A stretch of 12,127 bases of DNA from JANYIP01 sp031394045 (GCA_031394045.1 JANMWN010000297.1:1-12127); one strand, 5' to 3'; positions 1 to 6,111 are shown, counted from the stretch's first letter. Numbers and translations are program-made. The notes: a model not told the origin generated them from the sequence alone.

Positions 1-146
1 GCGGCGTAGGTGCAGGTGTCCACGGCAGCCACCGCACGTGTCAGCGACCGGGTGAACTCGGCGACTGACTGGTCGGACGCCCGGGGCAGCACCCGGGCCT
101 CGACCTGGGCGGCCTGTTCACCTGTCAGCTCGGCGTCGGTGGAGCC
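1..146 (-). pseudogene. DUF222 (13E12-type) protein, internal fragment truncated by IS; continues past window edge
   Basis: The minus strand is open over 48 codons from the IS end to the window edge, in the frame whose first codon is 146-144. It contains LTGEQAAQVEARVLPRAS and then SVAEFTRSLTRAVAAVD, which fits the late part of a DUF222 domain (an alpha-helical domain usually followed by a C-terminal HNH nuclease). Everything N-terminal has been replaced by the IS. This piece is not the continuation of the DUF222 fragment on the far side of the IS (1569-2092). Both contain the same family segment, and aligned without gaps they share about 13 of 37 residues. It is therefore the remainder of a second DUF222 gene. 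Whether its HNH part survives cannot be seen here. Confidence 0.75.
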
Positions 147-172
147 TGTCAAGATTTCTGTGTAAGGGGTTC
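147..172 (+). repeat. IS256-type terminal inverted repeat, left
   Basis: TGTCA at 147-151 and TCTGTGTAAG at 157-166 are matched in inverted orientation by 1564-1568 and 1549-1558 at the same distances from the end. Similarity continues inward, with a one-base offset, as GGTTCGGTC against GGTCGGTC. Confidence 0.8.
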
Positions 173-181
173 GGTCGGGGT

Positions 182-1522
182 TCATAGGTAGGGCTGGATT
201 CGGTCGGGGTAGGCCAGTGCGAGCTGGGCGAGGGCTTGCTTCCAGTTGGTGGTGATCTGGCCTTCGACGAGGCGGCCGGCGGCTTTGCGTTCGTGGGTGG
301 GTTTGCCGCGTTCTCGTTCGCGTTCTCGGGCTCTCTTGTCCTCGATGTTGCAGATCGCGAGCCAGAGCAGCTTGGTGACGGCGTCGTCGCCCGGGAAGTG
401 CCCACGGTTCTTGATGATCTTTCGGAGCTGGTAGTTCAGGGACTCGATCGCGTTGGTGGTGTAGATGACCTTGCGTAGCTCGGGCGGGAACGCCAGGAAC
501 GGGATGAACCTCTCCCACGCGGCCTCGAACGTCGCCACGGTGTTCGGGTACTTCTGGCCCAGCGGCGAGGCGATGAACTCCTCGAACGCGACCCGGGCGG
601 CGTCGGCGTCAGCGGCCTGGTAGATCGGCTTCAGTGCCGCCGCGACCACCTTGCGGTCTTTGTAGTTCACGAACCGCATCGACGCGCGGATCAGGTGCAC
701 CACGCAGGTCTGGACGGTGGCCCGGGTCCAGGTCGCCTCGATGGCCTCGGCGAACCCGGTCAGCCCGTCGCAGCACACGATCAGCACGTCACGGATGCCA
801 CGGTTGGCCATCTCGGCGCAGACCCCGGCCCAGAACTTGGCTCCCTCGTTGGTCTGGACCCAGATCCCGAGCACATGCTTGATGCCCTCGAGGTCGACAC
901 CGATCGCGATGTGCGCGGACTTGTTGCGCACGTGCGCCCCGTCGCGTACCTTGACCACCAAAGCGTCCAGGAAGATCACCGGGTAGAACGCCTCCAGCGG
1001 GCGGCGCTGCCAGGCCAAGACCTCTTCCAGGACTTCATCGGTGATCTTGCTGATCGTCTCGTGCGAGAGCTCGGTGCCGATCGTGGACACCAGATGATGC
1101 TGGATGTCCCGGATCGTCATCCCACCCGCATACAGGCTGATGATCATCTCATCGAGGCCGCCCAGGCGCCGTGAGCCCTTCGGGACCAGTCGCGGGACGA
1201 ACGTCCCGTCCCGGTCCCGAGGCACGTCCAACGGCACCTCCCCAACCTGGGAGGCCACCGTCTTCGGGGTCGACCCATTGCGCGAGTTGGTGAACTGCGA
1301 CGCCTCCGGGTCACCCTTGTCATAGCCCAGGTGACTGGTCAGCTCGGCCGCCAGACCACGCTCAAGCGCAGCCTTGATCAACTCCGGGATCAGGCCCCCC
1401 GAACCAGTCATCTCGATCTCGCCCGCATCGATCCGGGCGAACAGCCGATCAAGATCACCAGCCGCCTTCAGCTCCGCAACGACATCCGCACCAGACAGCG
1501 GTTCATCAGTCATGACGTCCAT
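182..1522 (-). CDS. IS256-family (Transposase_mut) transposase
   Basis: This 446-aa DDE transposase would excise and insert the surrounding element. The catalytic triad is visible: D186 in FLDALVVKVRDG, D252 in CCDGLTGF, and E360 in TTNAIESLN. The C-x2-H signature typical of IS256 transposases is C273-H276 (CVVH). The N-terminal third (to about residue 115) is the usual Mutator-type region, with LIKAALERGLAAEL and PRDRDGTFVPRLVPK. The C-terminus keeps the basic tail and the NWKQALAQLALAYPDR ending. The ATG at 1522 has AGAGG 7 bases upstream. A second in-frame ATG lies three codons in. Length and motifs indicate an intact gene. It is read in the same direction as the DUF222 remnants on both sides. 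Confidence 0.95.
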   Translation of the reverse strand: MDVMTDEPLSGADVVAELKAAGDLDRLFARIDAGEIEMTGSGGLIPELIKAALERGLAAELTSHLGYDKGDPEASQFTNSRNGSTPKTVASQVGEVPLDVPRDRDGTFVPRLVPKGSRRLGGLDEMIISLYAGGMTIRDIQHHLVSTIGTELSHETISKITDEVLEEVLAWQRRPLEAFYPVIFLDALVVKVRDGAHVRNKSAHIAIGVDLEGIKHVLGIWVQTNEGAKFWAGVCAEMANRGIRDVLIVCCDGLTGFAEAIEATWTRATVQTCVVHLIRASMRFVNYKDRKVVAAALKPIYQAADADAARVAFEEFIASPLGQKYPNTVATFEAAWERFIPFLAFPPELRKVIYTTNAIESLNYQLRKIIKNRGHFPGDDAVTKLLWLAICNIEDKRARERERERGKPTHERKAAGRLVEGQITTNWKQALAQLALAYPDRIQPYL

Positions 1523-1542
1523 CTTGTTCCTCTCAGAAGGAC

Positions 1543-1568
1543 CGACCGCTTACACAGACCATCTGACA
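1543..1568 (-). repeat. IS256-type terminal inverted repeat, right
   Basis: Inverted partner of the repeat at 147-172. The tgaca at 1564-1568 and cttacacaga at 1549-1558 pair with the left end. The TAA inside this repeat (1550-1552) supplies an artificial stop codon for the truncated DUF222 gene that runs into the element. Confidence 0.8.
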
Positions 1569-2092
1569 CCCCCGACCAGGATGGCCTTCTTGACCGCCCG
1601 ACCGAACTCACTCACCGTCTGCTGCTGCGCCTTGGCCAGGACCCGGTCCTGAACCGCGACCGCCACCGCGGGGTCCAGGTAGCGGACCTCTTCGACCAGC
1701 CGCCGGACCTGCCCGGGACTCACGGCACCGCCGGCCAACGCCAGGTGAGTGTCGGTGAGGATGGTGGCAAGCAGCCGGGCCGTGTCGATCCGGTCCTGCG
1801 CGGCCGGCCTCGACAGCCGCAACGCCGCCCGCACGTCCTCACGAACGAAGTCATCGGAGTCCACCGGCTGCTGCCCAGCGAACGAGGCGGTCGCGGTCAA
1901 GGTCTGGGCCCAGACCCAGTGCTGCTGCCGCTCCCAGACCTCCAGCACGACCAGCCGATCAGGCTCGGACAGTGCGGCCAGGTCCAGGGCGGTCAGCGCC
2001 GCCATCACGTCCGGCCCGGGCGCGGCCGCGAGCAGGGCAGCCACATCCAGCTCCGCAGCACCGGCGGTTGAGATCGAATCGTTCGTACACAT
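1550..2092 (-). pseudogene. DUF222 (13E12-type) HNH-family protein, N-terminal fragment cut by IS
   Basis: The frame starts with ATG at 2092. It encodes about 174 family residues up to the IS end at 1568, then six residues from the inverted repeat (VGGVRWSV ending) before TAA. The domain is recognisable as DUF222: LDLAALSEPDRLVVLEVWER near residues 36-55, RAALRLSRPAAQDRIDTARLL near 89-109, and LAGGAVSPGQVRRLVEEV near 118-136. Members are usually 400-500 aa with a C-terminal HNH nuclease, which is missing here, so this is a broken gene. In Mycobacterium tuberculosis several 13E12 genes are LexA-regulated. A LexA-like box lies over this start codon. The fragment overlaps the 1-146 fragment in family coordinates, so the two are different paralogues. 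Confidence 0.8.
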
Positions 2093-2098
2093 GTTCGA
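2083..2098 (-). promoter_or_regulatory. LexA (SOS)-like box overlapping the DUF222 start codon
   Basis: Read on the minus strand the site is TCGAACATGTGTACGA. The mycobacterial/actinobacterial SOS box is TCGAAC-N4-GTTCGA, so 11 of the 12 fixed positions match (GTACGA in place of GTTCGA). The ATG of the DUF222 gene (2090-2092) lies inside it. A TAGTCT (-10-like, TANNNT) sits at 2104-2099, seven bases before that ATG. This would suit a leaderless transcript starting at or near the A of ATG, with LexA covering the start. I see no convincing -35. The match was made by eye only. Confidence 0.55.
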
Positions 2099-2127
2099 AG
2101 ACTACGCGGCCCGCCCACCCCGAAACC

Positions 2128-2141
2128 GGTTGTCCACAACC
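2128..2141. promoter_or_regulatory. Perfect short palindrome containing a DnaA-box match
   Basis: GGTTGTCCACAACC has 6-base arms around CC. Within it, TTGTCCACA (2130-2138) equals the preferred DnaA box of high-GC actinobacteria. It lies 36 bases upstream of the DUF222 start, in the 107-base gap before DUF1003. It could be a single DnaA site, the operator of another repressor, or chance. No cluster of boxes or AT-rich stretch supports an origin. Confidence 0.3.
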
Positions 2142-2205
2142 AAATCCGTGGCCGACCTACGCCATGGCGCAAGGTGTTCAACCAAGCGACGCCAAGCGGT
2201 CTGGA

Positions 2206-2637
2206 CTAACCCGCAGCCGGGCCGACTTCCGGTGGCACCAACCGTCGGTGCAGCTCGCTGGTCAACGTGTGGATCTCCCGGGTCAGGTCGGTGTTGGTCT
2301 TGAGCTCGAGGTCCTGGACCTGGAAGTCGTGGTCGGCCTTGGCCTGCTGGAAGGACGCCTGCCGGTTCTGCCCGATCATCACGAAGGTCGACAGGAAGAT
2401 CGCCTCCAACGAGACGATCAGCGTCAGCTTGGGCCACGGGTTCGGCTCCACGAACAGCATCCACAGGACGAAGACCACGGCGTGCAGGTAGACGAAGCGC
2501 ATCGATCCGGCGAAGGCGGTGATCGCGTCCGCGATCCTCAGCTGGACGTCGGCCGCGCGGGAGGCCTTGTGGGCCACGACCACGGGATGGTGGACGACTC
2601 CTGATTGCTGGACGACTGCGGACTGCTGGCTTCTCAT
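2206..2637 (-). CDS. DUF1003 family membrane protein
   Basis: A 143-aa protein whose core is the DUF1003 signature: RIADAITAFAGSMRFVYLH, then a Pro-rich loop (VEPNPWPKL), then SLEAIFLSTFVMIGQNRQ. Two membrane segments are expected, at about residues 45-63 and 70-88. A charged C-terminal helix follows (about 92-133, DFQVQDLELKTNTDLTREI), probably cytoplasmic. The family has no established biochemical role. The first ~30 residues (Gln/Val-rich) do not look like the family, and the protein is shorter than most members. The ATG at 2637 is supported by AGGAG five bases upstream. That SD partly overlaps the 3' arm of a hairpin (2646-2671). It is the only gene between the IS and the ATPase that looks intact. 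Confidence 0.85.
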   Translation of the reverse strand: MRSQQSAVVQQSGVVHHPVVVAHKASRAADVQLRIADAITAFAGSMRFVYLHAVVFVLWMLFVEPNPWPKLTLIVSLEAIFLSTFVMIGQNRQASFQQAKADHDFQVQDLELKTNTDLTREIHTLTSELHRRLVPPEVGPAAG

Positions 2638-2645
2638 GGGTTCTC

Positions 2646-2671
2646 CTGGGACGGCCGGATCGTCGTCCCAG
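2646..2671 (-). promoter_or_regulatory. Leader hairpin abutting the DUF1003 ribosome-binding site
   Basis: In the minus-strand transcript, CTGGGACG pairs perfectly with CGTCCCAG across a 10-base loop. The final AG of the 3' arm is the start of the AGGAG Shine-Dalgarno of the DUF1003 gene. It could modulate initiation. It could also be a weak terminator after the upstream lipoprotein gene (stop at 2734), although no U-run follows. Confidence 0.4.
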
Positions 2672-2733
2672 TGAATCCCGTACGACCGGCCGCAACGTAG
2701 CGCCGCGCCGATCCGCTCCAGCCGACCCTTCGC

Positions 2734-3388
2734 TTAGCCGGAAGCCAGCTTCTGGGCGGCAGCGATGGCCGAGGCCTGGGACTTGGCGGCCTCGCCGTCC
2801 TTGCGGGCGACGGCGACCGTCATGAAGTGGTCGCCAGCGAGCACCGTCACCTGGCTGTCGACCAGCTTGCCGAGTCGCTGGGTGAACCCGAACGAGTCGG
2901 GCATGCCAACCTCGGAGATGACGATCGCGGAGCCCGCCGCCTTCATCCGAGCCTTCGCCGCAGCGATCAGCTGGGGGCCCAACGCCGCCGACACCTGGAC
3001 CACGTCGTACCCCATCGAACCCTGAGTGGCGCTGCGGTACGAACAACCCTCGATCTTTCTTGAAGCCTTCCGATCCAGCCCCTGCCTTGCTCGCCTCCGT
3101 ACCCGGCGGGGTCGGGAAGCCCAGGATGTCCGCAGCGGTCTGCTGGTCGATGGTCGAGCAGCTCCCACTCGCCAACGTCACGCCACCCCCGTTGCCCGTC
3201 GTTGGCGTCGGCGTCGCTGTCGGTGTCGGTGTCGGTGTCGGGCTACTGGCCGGGGCGGTCGAGCCGGCCTCGCCGCTGGGTACGCCTGACCCGATTCCCG
3301 TCCCTGTCCCTGAGGCTGCGGCCGAGCACGCACTGAGACCGAGGGTCGTGGTCAGCAGTGTGACGGCGAAGACGTGGCGTCGGTTCAT
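2734..3388 (-). pseudogene. Secreted lipoprotein with Pro/Thr linker, frameshifted by one base
   Basis: The ATG at 3388 has a strong AGGAGG eight bases upstream. It opens a lipoprotein signal peptide (MNRRHVFAVTLLTTTLGLSAC, lipobox LSAC, lipidated Cys21). A Ser/Gly/Pro/Thr linker (about 22-66) and a small exported domain follow. The frame holds to K111, at an AAA codon (3056-3058). Sensible sequence then resumes one base further on (IEGCSYRSATQGSMGYDVVQV) and runs to TAA at 2734. Removing one A from the run gives exactly 217 codons plus stop. The repaired domain has C77 (SCSTIDQQTAADILG) and C115 (EGCSYR), a likely disulfide. The layout recalls small actinobacterial lipoproteins of the DUF3558 kind, but I do not assign a family. 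Function unknown. The shift may be a real mutation or a sequencing error. Confidence 0.75.
3203..3241. repeat. Short tandem hexamer repeat encoding the lipoprotein Pro-Thr linker
   Basis: Imperfect tandem copies of cggtgt/cggcgt on the plus strand, read as CCGACA-type codons on the minus strand. They encode alternating Pro-Thr (PTPTPTPTATPTPT) at about residues 50-63 of the lipoprotein. Such runs expand and contract by slippage. The repeat length is a multiple of two codons and is not itself the cause of the frameshift at 3056-3058. Confidence 0.6.
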
Positions 3389-3431
3389 CTCGGGTACCTC
3401 CTGGGACGGGCTGGGTGGTGCGTACCCCGAG
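3389..3431 (-). promoter_or_regulatory. Leader hairpin and strong SD of the lipoprotein gene
   Basis: In the minus-strand transcript CTCGGGGTAC (3431-3422) can pair with GTACCCGAG (3397-3389) with one bulged G. The stem ends directly against the ATG. The AGGAGG Shine-Dalgarno (3402-3397) lies at the end of the loop. The segment CCGTCCCAGGAG here is identical to the one in front of DUF1003 (2654-2643). The role is not known. Confidence 0.35.
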
Positions 3432-3485
3432 CACACCCGCGATGCCCCCTGCGTGGCGCCGGGTGAAACCCTGGCAGGACGCGAC

Positions 3486-4384
3486 TCAGCTGGACCCGCG
3501 GGTGAGCAGCACGCGTACGAGCTCCGACCGGCTGCGTACGCCGAGCTTGCGGTAGATCCGCCCCAGGTGGAACTCCACGGTCTTCCCCGAGAGGAACAGG
3601 CTGGCGGCGATCTCCTTGTTCGACATCCCGGCAGCAGCAGCGCCCGCGCCTCCAGCCGGTGTCCGAGCCGCCGTTTCATCGCGCCGGCGAACAGCTCTAC
3701 CCTGGCTCGCCAGAAGACGTACGCGTGCCCCTCGAGACGGAGGGCGAGCGTCGCGGTCTCGTCGGCGAGCCCCTCGGAGTCCGGGCCCAGGGCGCAGCGG
3801 ACGAGCATCTCGGCGGCTCGACACTCGAGGCGAGCGTCCGCTCCACCACGACGGAGCAGCAGGTCGAGCAGGTCTGCCGCCTCCCCCTTGCGCCCGGCCA
3901 GGGCCAGGGCGACCGCTGCGTCGAAGTACTCGGGTTGGGACGCAGCCACGCGATCCGCGGCCACGAACTGGCTGAGCGCCTCTGCCGGCGGAACCATCAG
4001 GGCTGCGTCACCCACGGACAGCGTCGCGACGAGCTGGCTGCAGAGCGCCTCGGCGACCAGGTACGGACTGTCGAGCGCCTGAGCCAGCCGCAGCGCCTCG
4101 GCTGAGTGGGCGAGAGCGTCGGCCGTATGGCCGCGCGCACCCTCCAGGGTGGCAACCTGCGCCAGCGCCTCGCAGATGTCGGTGTCGCGGCCGCCGATCC
4201 TGGCCAGGTCCATGGCGTCCTGCGCCCGCACAGCCGCGGCATCCCAGTCGGCGTTCGAGTAGTCGCACCAGACCAACCCACGTACCGCTGCGGTGATCTC
4301 GCGCGTCTCCCCTGCAGCACGCCACCGTGCGACCGCGGCATGGCCCTGGCCCGGATCGACGACGACGGTGCCGTGATTGTGCAC
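3486..4384 (-). pseudogene. LuxR-type transcriptional regulator remnant (TPR-like region plus broken HTH)
   Basis: A helical, TPR-like region runs from about 4340 to 3640 (ITAAVRGLVWCDYSNADWDA ... CEALAQVATLEGARGHTADAL ... VFWRARVELFAGAMKRRLG). It resembles the C-terminal half of large LuxR (LAL-type) regulators. In another frame the gene ends with a LuxR HTH tail at 3626-3489 (MSNKEIAASLFLSGKTVEFH ... YRKLGVRSRSEL), stop at 3488-3486. The frames meet near 3630-3640 in a GCTGCTGCTG stretch. Between EARALL and GMSNKEI the usual linker and the first HTH helix (the LTPxE segment) are absent in either frame. This points to an internal deletion as well as a frameshift. No N-terminal ATPase domain is present: family-like sequence stops near 4384, and the GTG there is probably not a true start. 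The gene is almost certainly non-functional. Confidence 0.7.
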
Positions 4385-4386
4385 GT

Positions 4387-4596
4387 GGGTGCCGCCTCGT
4401 CGTCGTCGCCGAGTGGTTCGTCCGGCCCGGGGCGGGGCGGATGCGAGGCCGGGTGTCCGTACGCGTCGCGGCGGAGCTGTCCCCCGACGGTCGGACCTGC
4501 TCGGGTCGAATGCAGTGGCGCCGGTTCGACCTGTCCGGACGACCCGACGGGCCAGCGGTCGCCGGCGAGGTAGAGGCCGCGCGACTGGAACCCTGA
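4387..4596 (+). pseudogene. 3' remnant of an unidentified plus-strand gene
   Basis: About 70 codons with strong G/C third-position bias end at TGA 4594-4596. The peptide looks like a real C-terminal beta-rich segment: LVVVAEWFVRP, then GRVSVRVAAELSPDGRTCSG, then MQWRRFDLSGRPDGP. I do not recognise the family. No start codon with a ribosome-binding site precedes it. Its 5' side runs straight into the truncated end of the LuxR remnant on the opposite strand (about 4385-4395). I read it as the tail of a gene whose front was deleted. It could also be a fortuitous open frame. Confidence 0.45.
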
Positions 4597-4638
4597 TCTG
4601 CCGCGGTCAGCACTCCGGGTGGTGAATGATGACCGACC

Positions 4639-6069
4639 ATGACCGCAGAGACGCCAGCCGCCGCCGTCAGCACTGTCAGCACCGCGACCTCGCTGGATGG
4701 CCGCTCCTTCCGCTATCGCGCCGGCGGTGCCAGTTCCCTGCTGCCTGGCGACCTCGTCGTGATCACGACACCGGACGGCGTCGAGATCCTGGGCCAGGTA
4801 CGCGAGGGTGGCCAGGCCAGCAGCAGCGCCGAGCAGTCGGGGACCGGGACGGTCATCGGGGTGATCGGGCCCGACGACGCGCCGCTGCGCAGGCAGAAGC
4901 CGGCCTTCGCCGCCGGCACCGTCCGGGCACCGTCCGTCACCCATCTCGTTGCGCTGCAACGCGCAGGTGGCGCCGACCTGCCGATCGGCACCTGGCGCTC
5001 CGGCGGAGCCGAGGCGGAGGCGCGGCTTCGGGCCCAGGGCTTCAACCGGCACAGCTTCCTGTGCGGGCAGAGCGGCTCGGGCAAGACATACGCACTCGGC
5101 GTCATCCTCGAACAGCTGATGCTGGGTACGGACCTGCGGATGGTCGTGCTGGACCCGAACGCCGACTTCGTCCGGCTGAGCGAGGCCAGGACCGACGCCC
5201 CCGCGGCGGAGGCCGGACGGATCGAGGCCATGGACGTACGGATCCTGCGGCCGGACAGCGCAGGAGGGCAGCCGCTCCGGCTCCGGTTCGCGACCATGCC
5301 GCGGCAGGCCCAGGCCGCCGTGCTCCAGCTCGACCCGCTGGCCGACCGGGGCGAGTACAGCCAGTTCATGCGGATGACCGAGGACGGCGTGCCGGTCGAC
5401 ATCGCGACCCTGGTCGCGCGGCTGGCCGCCGGCACGGCCGACGAGCAGGCCCTGGGCCAGCGGATCGAGAACCTCGGTCTGCTCGACTGGGAGGTGTGGG
5501 CGGGTGAGCAGGCCTCGGCCGCCGAGGTGGTGGAGAGCGGCGCACGGGTCACCGTGCTCGACCTCGGCGGCTTCCGGCACCCGCGCGAGCCGGTGGCCGT
5601 GGCCCTCGACCTGGTCGAGCGGCTGTGGGCGAAGCGAGGGAGCCGTACCGCCACGCTGATCGTCATCGACGAGGCGCACAACCTCTGCCCGGCCGAGCCG
5701 AGCGGACCGCTGCAGACCGCGCTGGTCGAGCGGCTGATCCAGATCGCGGCCGAGGGACGCAAGTACGGACTGTGGCTGCTGCTGTCGACGCAGCGACCCT
5801 CGAAGATCCACCCCCAGGTGCTGTCCCAGTGCGACAACCTCGCGCTGATGCGGATGAACTCCCCGTCGGACGTCTCGGACCTCGCCAAGGCGTTCGGGTT
5901 CGCACCGGAGGCCATGCTGCGCACGGCGCACGACTTCGCCCAGGGTGAGGTGCTCGTAGCCGGGGGGTTCGTCCCCGTGCCGGGCTTCGTCCAGATGGGC
6001 GCCCGGCTCACGTACGAGGGCGGGTCCGACGTCTCAGTGCCGCAGAGCGCACCAGCCCCCGCGTCGTGA
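4639..6069 (+). CDS. HerA/DUF87-type hexameric ATPase (FtsK-HerA superfamily)
   Basis: A 476-aa P-loop ATPase. Residues about 22-80 look like a HAS-barrel-type beta domain (FRYRAGG ... LLPGDLVVITTPDGVEILGQV). The ATPase core starts near 115 (LPIGTW) and has Walker A GQSGSGKT at 143-150. Walker B is LIVIDEAHNLCP at 340-351 (D344, E345), and a conserved STQRPSKIHPQVLSQCDN segment is at 383-400. HerA-like ATPases act as DNA translocases. Archaeal HerA works with the NurA nuclease, and some bacterial HerA proteins pair with nuclease or SIR2 effectors in phage defence. No such partner is adjacent, so the role is open. The ATG at 4639 is the only plausible in-frame start before the barrel. Its SD is weak (GGGTGGTGA about 14 bases upstream). 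The gene appears intact. Confidence 0.85.
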   Translation: MTAETPAAAVSTVSTATSLDGRSFRYRAGGASSLLPGDLVVITTPDGVEILGQVREGGQASSSAEQSGTGTVIGVIGPDDAPLRRQKPAFAAGTVRAPSVTHLVALQRAGGADLPIGTWRSGGAEAEARLRAQGFNRHSFLCGQSGSGKTYALGVILEQLMLGTDLRMVVLDPNADFVRLSEARTDAPAAEAGRIEAMDVRILRPDSAGGQPLRLRFATMPRQAQAAVLQLDPLADRGEYSQFMRMTEDGVPVDIATLVARLAAGTADEQALGQRIENLGLLDWEVWAGEQASAAEVVESGARVTVLDLGGFRHPREPVAVALDLVERLWAKRGSRTATLIVIDEAHNLCPAEPSGPLQTALVERLIQIAAEGRKYGLWLLLSTQRPSKIHPQVLSQCDNLALMRMNSPSDVSDLAKAFGFAPEAMLRTAHDFAQGEVLVAGGFVPVPGFVQMGARLTYEGGSDVSVPQSAPAPAS

Positions 6070-6091
6070 CCTCGACGCTCTGACCGGTCGG

Positions 6092-6111
6092 GTCGGGACG
6101 TTGGTCCCCGA
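6092..6111. promoter_or_regulatory. DosR/DevR-like operator upstream of the universal stress gene
   Basis: GTCGGGACGTTGGTCCCCGA matches the mycobacterial dormancy box TTSGGGACTWWAGTCCCSAA at 16 of 20 positions by my count, including both core half-sites GGGAC and GTCCC at the correct spacing. It lies 94 bases upstream of the Usp start and 22 bases after the ATPase stop. Universal stress protein genes are classic DosR targets. The same bases form a hairpin (GGTCGGGAC / GTCCCCGACC, loop GTTG, one bulge), so a terminator for the ATPase gene is an alternative, although no T-run follows. Confidence 0.6.

Larger units (their letters stand above)
147..1568 (-). mobile_element. IS256-family insertion sequence, apparently complete, no target duplication
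   Basis: The element is about 1,422 bp and holds one transposase gene. Its imperfect terminal inverted repeats start TGTCA, have five variable bases, then TCTGTGTAAG. They read inward from 147 on the plus strand and from 1568 on the minus strand. The ends were set by this symmetry, so they could be off by one or two bases. IS256-family elements normally leave an 8-9 bp direct repeat. The flanks here (GTGGAGCC on the left, CCCCCGAC on the right) do not match. Together with the unrelated DUF222 flanks, this suggests a rearrangement after insertion. Confidence 0.85.

Noticed and set aside
138..146. Possible IS256 target-site duplication at the IS borders
   Set aside because: The 8-9 bases outside the two inverted repeats do not match, even allowing for a one- or two-base shift of the ends.
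1190..1215. GGGACGAACGTCCC palindrome resembling a dormancy box
   Set aside because: It lies inside transposase coding sequence, its spacing does not fit the DosR consensus, and no start codon is nearby.
2102..4384. A continuous 760-codon minus-strand open frame
   Set aside because: It strings together the LuxR TPR-like region, the lipoprotein signal peptide and non-coding-frame sequence through DUF1003. The protein-like parts switch frame at about 3635 and 3057, so it is an artefact of GC-rich DNA plus frameshifts.
3997..5931. A 644-codon minus-strand open frame antisense to the ATPase gene
   Set aside because: Low-complexity Arg/Gly/Pro-rich translation with no domain, lying opposite a gene with clear Walker motifs.
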